DNA from: Candidatus Phocaeicola excrementigallinarum
GTDB taxonomy: Bacteria; Bacteroidota; Bacteroidia; Bacteroidales; Bacteroidaceae
Reading direction: 5' to 3'
NCBI GenBank assembly: GCA_019120125.1
Contig: DWVR01000071.1
Location: 1 to 32,530 of the forward strand
Length of the DNA: 32,530 nucleotides
Program-made: the position numbers and the translations under genes
The notes under the pieces: model-generated
What the model saw: the letters and a program-made list of their open reading frames with translations, nothing else
Database searches by the model: none
What the model was told of the DNA's origin: nothing
Part shown: piece after piece, positions 15,330-22,923 of the stretch
How the letters are laid out: each line of letters opens with the position of its first letter
Position numbering within the stretch: position 1 is the stretch's first letter

Positions 15330-17355
15330 TCATGCCACATCGGACAAATGTCTCTCTGTTGGACCCTACTCCGATGACCGCCAGTCTCTTCCAGTGGGGA
15401 GGCAGGACGGACGGGAGCTGTATGATTCCCTCTTCCGTAATCTGTAGTCCGCAAAATCCGTTCAATACCGCCTGTAGCAATCCTCCGGCTCCGGTCATGA
15501 AATAAGGATTGTTGCTGGCGGGAGTTTCAGAGAACACACCGAATGGCGGGCGCCAGTGGGGCATATAGCAGCGGCGGAACATCTCGTAGGCTTTCCCGGG
15601 ATTCCCCATGCGGGCGTATTGTACGCAGAATACGGCATATGACATCATTGGTCCATTGTACGGGTCAATGCGCCCCTCATAATATTCCAAGTCTTTTCTT
15701 TGCTGTTCCGCGTCAGTGATTTTACCGAGCGGATAAGCCAGCAGGTTGACGTCTGCCTGCTTGATGGTCTCGCCCTGATAGGTGGTGTGCTCGCGTGTCA
15801 CACCGTTCCCGAATTGCGGAATCCGCAGTTTCCTGCTCGTCTCATTCCATTCTTCAGGAATCTTTTTCCCACAGATTTTCCCGGCACGGCAGGCGTATTC
15901 CAGTGTCAATGAGGCCGCGGCGTTGGTGAACGCGTTGTCGGTCACTCCATTGGCATATTCGTCCGCTCCGGTCACACCCTCAATCGAATAAGAACCGTCG
16001 GGATTCCGTACGGAACGGCTCACCCAGAATTCCGCGATTTCTTTCAGCAAGGGGAATCCCTCGTTCCTTAACCATTCCTTGTCGTGTGTCACACAATAAT
16101 AGTTCCAGCAGGCGATGCCCACATCCGCCGTGATGTGGTGCTCGAACGGACCGGTCAGCGCGAAAGTGGGAGTGGACTCCTCGCCCGAATCATCGCTTTC
16201 CCATGGGAACATCACTCCCCGATAGCCGTATGCCATTGCTTTCCGGCGTGCGGGAGCCAGTCGGTCCATGCGGTAGTCCAACATTGACCGTGCGATGTCG
16301 GGATGCATCAGTAGAAGAGGCGGATACATCCATATTTCCGTGTCCCAGAATATATGTCCGTTGTAACCTTGAGAGGAAAGTCCCATGGGAGGTATGCTCA
16401 GCCTGCTTCCTGCACGGCAGGAGGAGTAGAGGTTGAAGAGAGCGGACCGTACCAGTCGTTGCGCGTCGTTGTCTCCTTCTATCCGGATGTCGCTTTGCCA
16501 GAGTTCCTTCCACAAACGTTCGTGTGCTTTTATCAGCCGCTTCGGACCCTCATGTGCCATATAGACAGCCTGCCGTTCGGCCTCGTTGTATGGATCGGAG
16601 AAATCCCGTGAGGAGCAGACGCTTCCAGCCAGCGAGAAATCATATGTCTCCCCTTTCTTCAGGACGGTTGTGAAGCATAGTTCTTGAGTGTTCTTGTCGA
16701 ACGTGGGCTTGATGTTCTTGCCGTTGTCGGATAGAAACGTGGAGGCCGAGGCGGTATGACGGAGTTTGTGTGCCGAGACGGCTTTCGCTTCCAGCAGATA
16801 CAGGCGGTTTCCATCGGCATCCAGTTCCCGATAGTGTATGGCTGACTCTCCGTAGTCGTCAGGTGTTTCCATACCTCCCCGTACTTCCAGACGTATGTTT
16901 TCCAACGCTTCCACTTTCACTGTGACCATTCCGGAATAGGGAAGGTTGCGCAAAGCCCTCACTTCGGAAGAAACCTTCGCTTTTCGGGGTATCAGAAACT
17001 CCGTGCGGTGTGCCGCGTGCCGCATGTCGACGGTCTGTCTCCATTCCTTGATCCGGGTGGTATCTGTTGTTTCGCCGTCTATTTTTATAGTCAGTCTAAA
17101 CGGGTTGATGCCTCTCATCGCCTTGCTGACCACGCCGGGAGTGGCCGCATCGAACACATGGTTGAGCATTACGTGCTCTATGTGGAAAGGCGTTTTTCCC
17201 GGTAGGATACCGATGCATCCGTTGGCCATGGGGGCGGGAGCGTATGGAGCGTGGAAGTCTGTGGCGGTGAGCTGCCACAGGGAGTCGTTTTCCGCTTTCA
17301 GGAAAGAGAAGGAAAACAGCAGGGTTACGGTCAGTCCGATAAGATACGGTCGCAT
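15262..17355 (-). CDS. Secreted GH65-family glycosidase
   Basis: This 697-aa protein starts with a Sec signal peptide (MRPYLIGLTVTLLFSFSFLKA, cleavage near 21). It then shows the GH65 layout: an N-terminal beta-sandwich, a linker, an (alpha/alpha)6 barrel with HIFWDTEIWMYPPLLL (334-349), and a short C-terminal sheet. Glu466 in VTGADEY is the expected general acid. Glu610 in GVFSETPASNNPYF is a candidate general base, as in inverting hydrolases rather than phosphorylases. From memory, the Flavobacterium johnsoniae GH65 kojibiose hydrolase has similar acid and base spacing. It probably acts on an alpha-glucoside in the periplasm. The last 22 codons lie antisense inside the FucP-like gene and look like an extension beyond the usual family end. 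Confidence 0.88.
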   Translation of the reverse strand: MRPYLIGLTVTLLFSFSFLKAENDSLWQLTATDFHAPYAPAPMANGCIGILPGKTPFHIEHVMLNHVFDAATPGVVSKAMRGINPFRLTIKIDGETTDTTRIKEWRQTVDMRHAAHRTEFLIPRKAKVSSEVRALRNLPYSGMVTVKVEALENIRLEVRGGMETPDDYGESAIHYRELDADGNRLYLLEAKAVSAHKLRHTASASTFLSDNGKNIKPTFDKNTQELCFTTVLKKGETYDFSLAGSVCSSRDFSDPYNEAERQAVYMAHEGPKRLIKAHERLWKELWQSDIRIEGDNDAQRLVRSALFNLYSSCRAGSRLSIPPMGLSSQGYNGHIFWDTEIWMYPPLLLMHPDIARSMLDYRMDRLAPARRKAMAYGYRGVMFPWESDDSGEESTPTFALTGPFEHHITADVGIACWNYYCVTHDKEWLRNEGFPLLKEIAEFWVSRSVRNPDGSYSIEGVTGADEYANGVTDNAFTNAAASLTLEYACRAGKICGKKIPEEWNETSRKLRIPQFGNGVTREHTTYQGETIKQADVNLLAYPLGKITDAEQQRKDLEYYEGRIDPYNGPMMSYAVFCVQYARMGNPGKAYEMFRRCYMPHWRPPFGVFSETPASNNPYFMTGAGGLLQAVLNGFCGLQITEEGIIQLPSVLPPHWKRLAVIGVGSNRETFVRCGMTTSGKPAHSGQTSKPPHNPQTE

Positions 17356-17381
17356 ATGTCAGTTCGTTAGATTTCAGTTCT

Positions 17382-17389
17382 CAAAGATA
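17382..17389 (-). promoter_or_regulatory. -7 box for the GH65 gene
   Basis: The minus strand reads TATCTTTG, an exact TAnnTTTG box, 26 nt upstream of ATG 17355. No clear -33 box was found at 19-21 nt. Confidence 0.45.
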
Positions 17390-17418
17390 CGAAAAATCAG
17401 GCGTGTTTCATATATGGA

Positions 17419-17474
17419 GACGCGGAAACACGAGGAATTCCGTACTTAGGCGGTTTTTCCTGTGCTTCCGCGTC
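17419..17474. repeat. 13-bp inverted repeat, element A
   Basis: GACGCGGAAACAC (17419-17431) and GTGCTTCCGCGTC (17462-17474) are reverse complements with one mismatch, enclosing a 30-nt loop. The element lies between the GH65 gene and the Spy-like gene. Its sequence, including GAGACGCGGA at the left and TTAGGC in the loop, resembles the stem-loop at 26602-26659. No T-run follows on the minus strand, so it is not a plain terminator. It is best seen as a dispersed palindromic repeat of REP/MITE type. Confidence 0.55.
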
Positions 17475-17491
17475 CTTATGTCTGAAGAGTC

Positions 17492-18034
17492 TTAATCCTC
17501 AGCCTCAATCCGTGGGCATGTCTCAGGCTGGCAGAATCTGTGGTGTGGCCTGTCGCGGCGGCTTTCCTTCCAGTCTCCTTTCGGACGTTGCCATGCTTTG
17601 GGACCGAAGTGTCTTGGACCAGGGGTAAACACCTTTTCCAGCTGGCGCGGAGTAAGGATCTTCTTGAAAGAGCTGAAGTATTTCTTTCTGATGTCCAGCA
17701 TTTTCTGTTGTCTGTCGATCCGTTCTTCCATCTCTTTCAGGATTTCCTCATCGGTGCGTTCTCCTTTTTTGCGTTCCTTCCATGCTGTTTTCATGCATTC
17801 TCTCACCGCTTCCAGATATTCCTTGTAAAGAGGGGCGAATTTGGCCGCGGTCTTGTCGTCAAGCATCAGCCGGTCCTGAATTTGTTTTGTCCGGAACTCT
17901 GTCATCTGTTCGGGAGTGAAGTTCCTGTGCTGGGGTACGGCCTGACGTTCAGCCGGTCCGGGTTGTGCGAATACACTGCTTCCGCTTACGGCCAACGCGA
18001 AAGCTAAAGCTACGAATAAACGGTTTGTTCTCAT
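17492..18034 (-). CDS. Spy/CpxP-like periplasmic protein
   Basis: This 180-aa protein has a clear Sec signal peptide (MRTNRLFVALAFALAVSGSSVFAQ, cleavage near 23). The mature part is helical and carries two LTxxQ-type motifs, FTPEQ (39-43) and LTPRQ (127-131), the signature of the Spy/CpxP/periplasmic heavy-metal-sensor group. Highly charged helices lie between them (KERKKGERTDEEILKEMEERIDRQQKML). The C-terminal tail is rich in Arg and His and has two Cys (FCQPETCP), which could bind metal. Spy-type proteins are ATP-independent periplasmic chaperones; the role here is inferred. ATG 18034 is preferred over a TTG three codons upstream. It is divergent from the AraC gene. Confidence 0.78.
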   Translation of the reverse strand: MRTNRLFVALAFALAVSGSSVFAQPGPAERQAVPQHRNFTPEQMTEFRTKQIQDRLMLDDKTAAKFAPLYKEYLEAVRECMKTAWKERKKGERTDEEILKEMEERIDRQQKMLDIRKKYFSSFKKILTPRQLEKVFTPGPRHFGPKAWQRPKGDWKESRRDRPHHRFCQPETCPRIEAED

Positions 18035-18153
18035 AATAGTCAATGTTTAAAAGTTGGATAATCTGTTTTTGCTTTCTCAGCGCGCTTTGAGTCTTTGACC
18101 GGCAGAGAGGGATTTGGTTTATTTCGTATAGGAAATTTTAACTTTACCGGCGA

Positions 18154-18182
18154 TTTGTCCGGTGTTTAAATGGCTAATTTTG
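18154..18182 (+). promoter_or_regulatory. Promoter candidate for the AraC gene
   Basis: TTTG (18154-18157) and TAATTTTG (18175-18182) form a Bacteroidetes-type pair with an exact TAnnTTTG box but a slightly short 17-nt spacer. The AraC ATG is 16 nt after the -7 box, giving a leader of about 10 nt. Confidence 0.45.
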
Positions 18183-18198
18183 CAAAAAACGGACAGAT

Positions 18199-19041
18199 AT
18201 GGGACAGACCGAAGGACAGAATGATCCGCTGAAAGTCATTTTTAATTATAATAATGTGTTTTTCAGCTTTTTCTACGATGACGCGAGCGCTTGCATCCAT
18301 CGTTCGCATGAATATGCGGTGAACTATGTTTATTCGGGCGAGATGTTTCTTGACAACGGGAAGGAACAGATTCACGTGAGGAAGGGCGAATGTGTGTTCA
18401 TTCCTCGTGACCATCATATCACCATGTACAAAAGGTCTTGTGACGGAGAGCGCTATTGCGGCATTTTCTTGAGTTTCACGCGTAATTTCCTGCGGGAGAT
18501 GTTCTATAAGCTCGACCGCTACCGGGAGGCAGCAGGTATGTCGAAGCTGGAACCGAAGGTGGTGAAACTTCCGGATACACCGGAAATAGCCAGTCTGTTC
18601 GCTTCGATGACCCCTTATTTCAATACAGATGAGAAGCCTCAGGATGATTTCATGCACCTGAAACTACAGGAAGGATTGTTGGCTTTGCTGCATATCGACA
18701 AGCGTTTCGCCACCTTGCTTTTTGATTTCAACGAGTCGTGGAAGATTGATATTCTGGATTTCATGAACAAGAACTACATGTATGAGTTTACGGTAGAGGA
18801 CCTTGCCCATTATACAGGAAGAAGCCTTGCCACTTTCAAGCGTGACTTTAAGAAAGTGAGCGATCTTACGCCGGAAAAATGGCTTATCCGCAAGCGTCTT
18901 GAAGTGGCTTATGGGCTGATGAAGGAGGGAAGAAAGAAAATAATCGACGTGTATGCGGAGGTAGGGTTCAAGAACCCGTCGCATTTTTCCACTGCTTTCA
19001 AGAAGCAGTACGGCATTCCTCCCACGGCTGTCTCGGCATGA
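18199..19041 (+). CDS. AraC-family transcriptional regulator
   Basis: This 280-aa protein has an N-terminal cupin-like sensor (about 15-100), with SHEYAVNYVYSGEM and VRKGECVFIPRDHHITMYK as in AraC-type ligand-binding domains. The C-terminal double helix-turn-helix (about 182-277) has FTVEDLAHYTGRSLATFKRDFKK as the first helix-turn-helix and IIDVYAEVGFKNPSHFSTAFKKQYG as the conserved second one. The ligand is unknown. The gene stands alone, divergent from the Spy-like gene and followed by the 22-bp palindrome array. It lies directly upstream of the ketosynthase operon, so it is the obvious candidate regulator of that operon, though nothing in the sequence proves it. Confidence 0.92.
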   Translation: MGQTEGQNDPLKVIFNYNNVFFSFFYDDASACIHRSHEYAVNYVYSGEMFLDNGKEQIHVRKGECVFIPRDHHITMYKRSCDGERYCGIFLSFTRNFLREMFYKLDRYREAAGMSKLEPKVVKLPDTPEIASLFASMTPYFNTDEKPQDDFMHLKLQEGLLALLHIDKRFATLLFDFNESWKIDILDFMNKNYMYEFTVEDLAHYTGRSLATFKRDFKKVSDLTPEKWLIRKRLEVAYGLMKEGRKKIIDVYAEVGFKNPSHFSTAFKKQYGIPPTAVSA

Positions 19042-19084
19042 GGGATGGCTTTCGTAGGTTTGATGGAGGTCTGTCCGCTCCCAT

Positions 19085-19172
19085 AAAACGTCTAGGCGTT
19101 TTAATCAAAACATAAGGACGTTTCAGTTAAAACGTCAGGGCGTTTTGGTCAAAACGTCAAGACGTTTTTTTA
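19085..19172. repeat. Four tandem 22-bp palindromic units
   Basis: Four units lie end to end at 19085-19106, 19107-19128, 19129-19150 and 19151-19172, with no spacer. Each begins AAAAC and has a CGTTT-type right half, followed by a 4-nt linker (AATC, AGTT, GGTC, TTTA). Units 1, 3 and 4 fold as AAAACGTC against GRCGTTTT; unit 4 is a perfect 8-bp palindrome. Unit 2 has a decayed left half. The 22-bp period puts every unit on nearly the same DNA face. The array lies between the AraC gene and the promoter at 19294. Confidence 0.9.
19151..19171 (+). terminator. Terminator formed by the last 22-bp unit
   Basis: AAAACGTC (19151-19158) pairs with GACGTTTT (19161-19168), and the T-run continues to 19171, giving seven T in a row. 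It is well placed to end the AraC transcript, 110 nt after its stop codon. The A-tract at the 5' side makes it partly bidirectional. Confidence 0.65.
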
Positions 19173-19293
19173 GTATGCCCTGGAGGGGGCTGCAAGTTGC
19201 TTTTAGAGGGCCGATACCTGCTTTTTCCTTGTGGAATCAGCGAACGCGTTTTTGTCCTGTAATTCTACAAAATTGTTTCAAAGGTTATACGAA

Positions 19294-19325
19294 TTTGTGA
19301 ATTATTGTGGGGGTAGGTAACTTTG
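19294..19325 (+). promoter_or_regulatory. Near-consensus Bacteroidetes promoter of the ketosynthase operon
   Basis: TTTG (19294-19297), a spacer of exactly 20 nt, and TAACTTTG (19318-19325) match the phylum's TTTG-N19-21-TAnnTTTG consensus. The ATG of the GNAT gene is at 19334, only 8 nt beyond the -7 box, so the expected transcript has almost no leader. The promoter also rules out the GTG at 19307 as a start. Confidence 0.75.
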
Positions 19326-19333
19326 CCGCCATT

Positions 19334-20467
19334 ATGAGAAATGTGAATGTTAGAAAGGTCCGGACAAAACGTGAGATGGACGATTTCATAAGGTTCTCGG
19401 AGGAACTTTATGCGGAATGTCCCTATTACGTGCCGGATATGGAATCGGATATACGCGATACTTTCAATCCGGCCAAAAACGCGGGGCTGGATTTCTCGGA
19501 GATGCAGCCGTTTGTCGCATACGATGGACAGGGAAAACCGGTAGGACGTATTGCGGGAATCATCAACCGTCATGCGAACGAGAAATGGAACACGCGGAAT
19601 GTCCGTTTCGGGTTCATTGATTTCGTGGATGACCGTGACGTGTCGGCGGCATTGCTCCATGCGGTAGAGGAATGGGGGCGGGAACGCGGTATGGAAAGCA
19701 TACAGGGACCGATGGGAATATTCGACTTCGACAAGGAAGGGATGCTGGTGGAGGACTTTGAGCAGATGGGGTCCATGATTACCATCTACAACTATCCGTA
19801 TTATCCGGAACACATGGAGGCGCTCGGATATGAGAAGGAAGTGGACTGGGTGCAGATCCGTATTGACGTTCCGGAAACGGTGCCGCCGAAATATGCCCGT
19901 GTCTCGCAGTTGTCGAAAGAGATGTTCGGCCTGCACGTGCGGAAACTGACAAGAAAGGATGTGGCTGACGGATATGCTCACAAGGTGTTCAGGCTCCTGA
20001 ACGAGGCGTATTCTCCTCTTTTCGGCTACACGGAGATGTCCGAGCGGCAGATTGACCTGTATGTGAAGCGTTATATTCCACTGATCAATCTGGATATGGT
20101 GCCGGTTATCGAGAATGAGAAGAACGAGATGGTGGGAGTGGCCATCACGATGGGAAGCCTGTCGGAAGCATTGCGGAAGAGCAAGGGACGGCTCCTGCCT
20201 TTCGGCTGGTATCATCTGTTGCGGGCGTTGAAATGGAAACACGAAGACAAGGCCGAGCTGCTTCTGATAGCTGTCCGTCCGGATTATCAGGGACTGGGTG
20301 TGAACGCCTTGTTCTTTGATGACCTTATTCCTGTGTACAACAGGCTTCATTTCAAGTGGGCCGAGACAGGTCCCCAACTGGAGAGTAACGTGAAAGAACT
20401 GTCCCAATGGAAGCCGTTGAACCCTACGCTTACCAAAAGAAGAAGATGTTATAAAAAGAACCTATAA
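19334..20467 (+). CDS. GNAT-family N-acyltransferase-like protein
   Basis: This 377-aa protein belongs, by appearance, to the long GNAT-fold group common in Bacteroidetes (YghO-like, about 380 aa). The N-terminal half has FIRFSEELYAECPYYVPDME, a phrase typical of that group, and RVAGI/RIAGIINRHANEKW-like text reading GRIAGIINRHANEKWNTRN. The middle holds IQGPMGIFDFDKEGMLVEDF. The C-terminal acyl-CoA site is LLLIAVRPDYQGLGVNALFFDDL (about 320-342). The donor could be acetyl-CoA, acyl-CoA or acyl-ACP. It leads the ketosynthase operon (19 bp to the next gene), so transfer of an acyl chain made by the operon onto an amine is attractive but unproven. ATG 19334 is chosen because the promoter -7 box ends at 19325. 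Confidence 0.75.
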   Translation: MRNVNVRKVRTKREMDDFIRFSEELYAECPYYVPDMESDIRDTFNPAKNAGLDFSEMQPFVAYDGQGKPVGRIAGIINRHANEKWNTRNVRFGFIDFVDDRDVSAALLHAVEEWGRERGMESIQGPMGIFDFDKEGMLVEDFEQMGSMITIYNYPYYPEHMEALGYEKEVDWVQIRIDVPETVPPKYARVSQLSKEMFGLHVRKLTRKDVADGYAHKVFRLLNEAYSPLFGYTEMSERQIDLYVKRYIPLINLDMVPVIENEKNEMVGVAITMGSLSEALRKSKGRLLPFGWYHLLRALKWKHEDKAELLLIAVRPDYQGLGVNALFFDDLIPVYNRLHFKWAETGPQLESNVKELSQWKPLNPTLTKRRRCYKKNL

Positions 20468-20485
20468 TATAAGGAGAATAAAGTG

Positions 20486-21706
20486 ATGGAAAGAAAAGTT
20501 GTGATAACGGGTATGGGCATCTGGTCGTGTCTGGGAACGACGCTCGACGAGGTGCGCGATTCGTTGTATTCCGGGAAAAGCGGCATCATATTCAGTCAGG
20601 AACGTAAGGATGCCGGTTTCCGTTCGCCATTATGCGCATGCATTCCGCATCCGGACTTGAAGCCGTTCATTCCACGTAACCAGAGGCAGTTTATGCCTGA
20701 AGAGGCGCAATATGCCTATATGGCCACCCGTGCGGCATTGGAGAGTGCCAGATTGGACGCCGATTATATAGCCGGTCATGAGGTCGGTATCATTTACGGC
20801 AACGATTCGGTGGCTGAGGCCACGATGCATGCCCTTGACAAGTTCCGTGACTTCAAGGATACGGCGGCTTGCGGAAGCGGTGCCATTTTTCAGTCGATGA
20901 ACTCCACGGTGACGATGAATCTGGCCTGTCTGTTCAAGTTGCGTGGAATCAATCTGACGGCATCCGCCGCCTGCGCGTCGGGGTCACAGTCCATCGGTCT
21001 CGGCGCGTTGCTTATCCGCAACGGTCTGCAGGACTGTGTGGTGTGCGGAGGCGCGCAGGAAGCCAACATGTATAGCGTGGCGGCTTTCGATGGTATCCAG
21101 TCGTTTTCGGTGCGTGAGGATGAGCCTGCAAAAGCGAGCCGTCCGTTCGACCGTGACCGCGACGGACTGGTGCCTGGAGGCGGTGCGGCTACGGTGATTC
21201 TGGAAAGCTATGAGCATGCCGTGAGACGCGGGGCTCCCATTCTGGCGGAAGTGGTGAGCTGGGGATTCTCCAGCAACGGCGACCATATATCCACTCCGAA
21301 TGTGGCGGGTCCGGCACGCTCGTTGGAACTGTGTCTGCAGAATGGAGGAGTGGATCCCCGGGACATCGGCTATATCAATGCCCACGCCACTTCCACCCGT
21401 ATCGGTGACAGCCGGGAGGCGGAGGCCATCGCTCAAGTGTTCGGCGGTTACCGCGTACCGGTCACTTCCACGAAAAGCCAGACCGGACACGAGATGTGGA
21501 TGGCGGGAGCCAGTGAAATCATCTATTCGATGCTGATGATGAAGAATAATTTTATTGCCGGAAACATCAACTTCGAGAATCCGGACGAGGATTCGGCCAA
21601 GATCAATGTATTGCCTGAAACAAAGGAGGCGCATTTCGACATGTTCCTTTCCAACTCGTTCGGCTTCGGAGGCACGAACTCCACACTGATTGTGAGGAAT
21701 CTGTAA
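20486..21706 (+). CDS. Beta-ketoacyl-ACP synthase (FabF/FabB or ApeO-like)
   Basis: This thiolase-fold condensing enzyme is 406 aa counted from ATG 20486. The active-site triad is complete: Cys163 in TASAACASGSQS, His300 in INAHATSTRIGDS and His335 in KSQTGHEMWMAGASE. The C-terminal NSFGFGGTNST is the family's glycine-rich end. It elongates an acyl-ACP with malonyl-ACP in the cytosol. The setting (ACP, two hotdog subunits, ketoreductase, thioesterase) is that of a dedicated type II synthase such as the aryl-polyene or flexirubin systems, not of housekeeping fatty acid synthesis. No second ketosynthase or chain-length factor is present. AAGGAG at 20471-20476 lies 9 nt before ATG; a GTG immediately upstream is the alternative start. 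Confidence 0.92.
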   Translation: MERKVVITGMGIWSCLGTTLDEVRDSLYSGKSGIIFSQERKDAGFRSPLCACIPHPDLKPFIPRNQRQFMPEEAQYAYMATRAALESARLDADYIAGHEVGIIYGNDSVAEATMHALDKFRDFKDTAACGSGAIFQSMNSTVTMNLACLFKLRGINLTASAACASGSQSIGLGALLIRNGLQDCVVCGGAQEANMYSVAAFDGIQSFSVREDEPAKASRPFDRDRDGLVPGGGAATVILESYEHAVRRGAPILAEVVSWGFSSNGDHISTPNVAGPARSLELCLQNGGVDPRDIGYINAHATSTRIGDSREAEAIAQVFGGYRVPVTSTKSQTGHEMWMAGASEIIYSMLMMKNNFIAGNINFENPDEDSAKINVLPETKEAHFDMFLSNSFGFGGTNSTLIVRNL

Positions 21707-21872
21707 AGAGTTTCAATTCCACCATAGATTACACGGATACTGTCTCCGATGTGATATTTGAATTTGAGACAGCCCTGTGACCTGTAATTTTTTGAAAAGG
21801 GAATCCGGTGTAATCCTGATGGGAAATACATATAATTGTAAATTGTCCAACATTAAAAAAACATTGTTTATT
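21707..21872 (+). other. Ketosynthase-ACP intergenic leader with possible stem-loop
   Basis: This 166-bp gap is the longest inside an otherwise tight operon. It is AT-rich and contains CTGTCTC (21740-21746) and GAGACAG (21766-21772), an exact 7-bp inverted repeat with a 19-nt loop. An A-rich stretch (ACATTAAAAAAACATTG) sits right before the ACP start. It may be a processing or translation-tuning leader, since acyl carrier proteins are needed in excess of enzymes. No convincing promoter pair was found. Confidence 0.35.
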
Positions 21873-22118
21873 ATGACACGTGAGGAAATAGTAGAGAAAG
21901 TAAATTCGTTGTTGTCTGAAGAATTTGAAGTGGAACAGGATGCGTTCGAGCCGGAAGCGAATGTGAAGGAGACCCTTTCACTCGACAGCCTGAGTCTGGT
22001 CGATCTGGTGGCCATTATCCAGCAGACCTATAAGATCAAGATTCCTGTGGCCGACCTGCGTCAGATCCAGACATTCAACAATCTTTACGATTACATCGAA
22101 TCGCACCTGCCGGCATGA
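21873..22118 (+). CDS. Acyl carrier protein
   Basis: This 81-aa acidic protein has four predicted helices. Ser39 in LSLDSLSLVDL is the DSL site for the 4'-phosphopantetheine arm. The start MTREEIVEKVN is typical of the family, so ATG 21873 is chosen; the frame stays open for 32 more codons upstream, but that part is low-complexity leader. It should carry the growing chain for the neighbouring ketosynthase, dehydratases, ketoreductase and thioesterase. It overlaps the next gene by 4 nt (ATGA), so translation is coupled. Confidence 0.92.
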   Translation: MTREEIVEKVNSLLSEEFEVEQDAFEPEANVKETLSLDSLSLVDLVAIIQQTYKIKIPVADLRQIQTFNNLYDYIESHLPA

Positions 22119-22534
22119 AAGGAGCGGAAATCGAACGACTCATTCCGCAACGGTATCCCATCATGATGGTGGACGAGCTGCTGGAAGCGGAGGACGGAAA
22201 AGCGTTGGCCTGCCTTGAGATACGCCCCGACAACTATTTCATGGAAGAGGACGGGAGGATTTCCGAACTGGGTCTGATAGAGCATATTGCCCAGTCCGCT
22301 TCTGCCTTTGCCGGATATAAGGCACTCGGAGAAGGAGCAGACCACCCTCCTGTGGGCTATATCGGTGAGGTGAAGAAATTCCGTTGTCATTTCCGGCCTC
22401 AGGCAGGCGGCCGTCTGCTGACCACTATTACCGTGGTGGCCGATGCGGAAGGAGTCACGCTGATTCAGGGAGAAACCCGTCTGGACGGTAAGGTGGCGGC
22501 AGAAACCCAAATGAAGATTTTCATCAAACCGTGA
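22115..22534 (+). CDS. Hotdog dehydratase subunit, ApeP-like (Glu half)
   Basis: This 139-aa protein aligns by eye with FabZ: LIPQRYPIMMVDELLEAEDG matches the FabZ start LLPHRYPFLLVDRVL. Glu56 in LGLIEHIAQSASAFAG matches the catalytic Glu of FabZ (LILEAMAQ). The catalytic His loop GHFPG is absent; the corresponding place reads NYFMEEDG, with Phe near the His position. The same arrangement is known from ApeP-type dehydratases of aryl-polyene clusters, which pair with an ApeI-type partner. It should remove water from 3-hydroxyacyl-ACP only as part of a mixed dimer with the next gene product. Its start overlaps the ACP stop by 4 nt. Confidence 0.82.
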   Translation: MKGAEIERLIPQRYPIMMVDELLEAEDGKALACLEIRPDNYFMEEDGRISELGLIEHIAQSASAFAGYKALGEGADHPPVGYIGEVKKFRCHFRPQAGGRLLTTITVVADAEGVTLIQGETRLDGKVAAETQMKIFIKP

Positions 22535-22539
22535 TTACC

Positions 22540-22911
22540 ATGAGGCTCAAAGACAATTATTATCAGATTGCGGCTATCCACATGGGCAACGGACAGGGCA
22601 CGTTCCATCTTCTGCTTAATCCCGATTGCGACGTGTATCAGGGACATTTTCCCGGTAATCCCGTATGCCCCGGCGTGTTCCATATCGGAATGCTCAAGGA
22701 TTGTGTCAGGACACTTACCGGGAGAAAGGTTTTTGTCTCGTCAATCAGGCAATGCAGGCTGACATCTGTCGCTACTCCTGCGGCCTGTCCGGAACTGAAA
22801 CTGACAGTCAGTCTGCAACCGGCAGCCGGCGGATATGACGTGGTCGCCTCATTGGAAGATGAGGAAAGGACCTACATGGAATACCGGGGCCGCATGAGCG
22901 TGGAACTGTAG
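22540..22911 (+). CDS. Hotdog dehydratase subunit, ApeI/FabZ-like (His half)
   Basis: This 123-aa protein has the FabZ His loop YQGHFPGNPVCPGVFHIG, with His36 at the catalytic position. Fourteen residues later, where FabZ has its Glu, it has Gly50. It is thus the mirror image of the previous protein, and the two could form a composite active site. The length is a little short for FabZ, as in ApeI. ATG 22540 is 5 bp after the previous stop; a GTG at 22531 that overlaps the stop as GTGA is the alternative and would add three residues. The next gene starts 12 bp on. Confidence 0.8.
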   Translation: MRLKDNYYQIAAIHMGNGQGTFHLLLNPDCDVYQGHFPGNPVCPGVFHIGMLKDCVRTLTGRKVFVSSIRQCRLTSVATPAACPELKLTVSLQPAAGGYDVVASLEDEERTYMEYRGRMSVEL

Positions 22912-22923
22912 ACGGAGGTGCCG

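Noticed and set aside
19085-19172. CRISPR array
   Set aside because: The repeats are contiguous 22-bp palindromes without unique spacers and without cas genes nearby.
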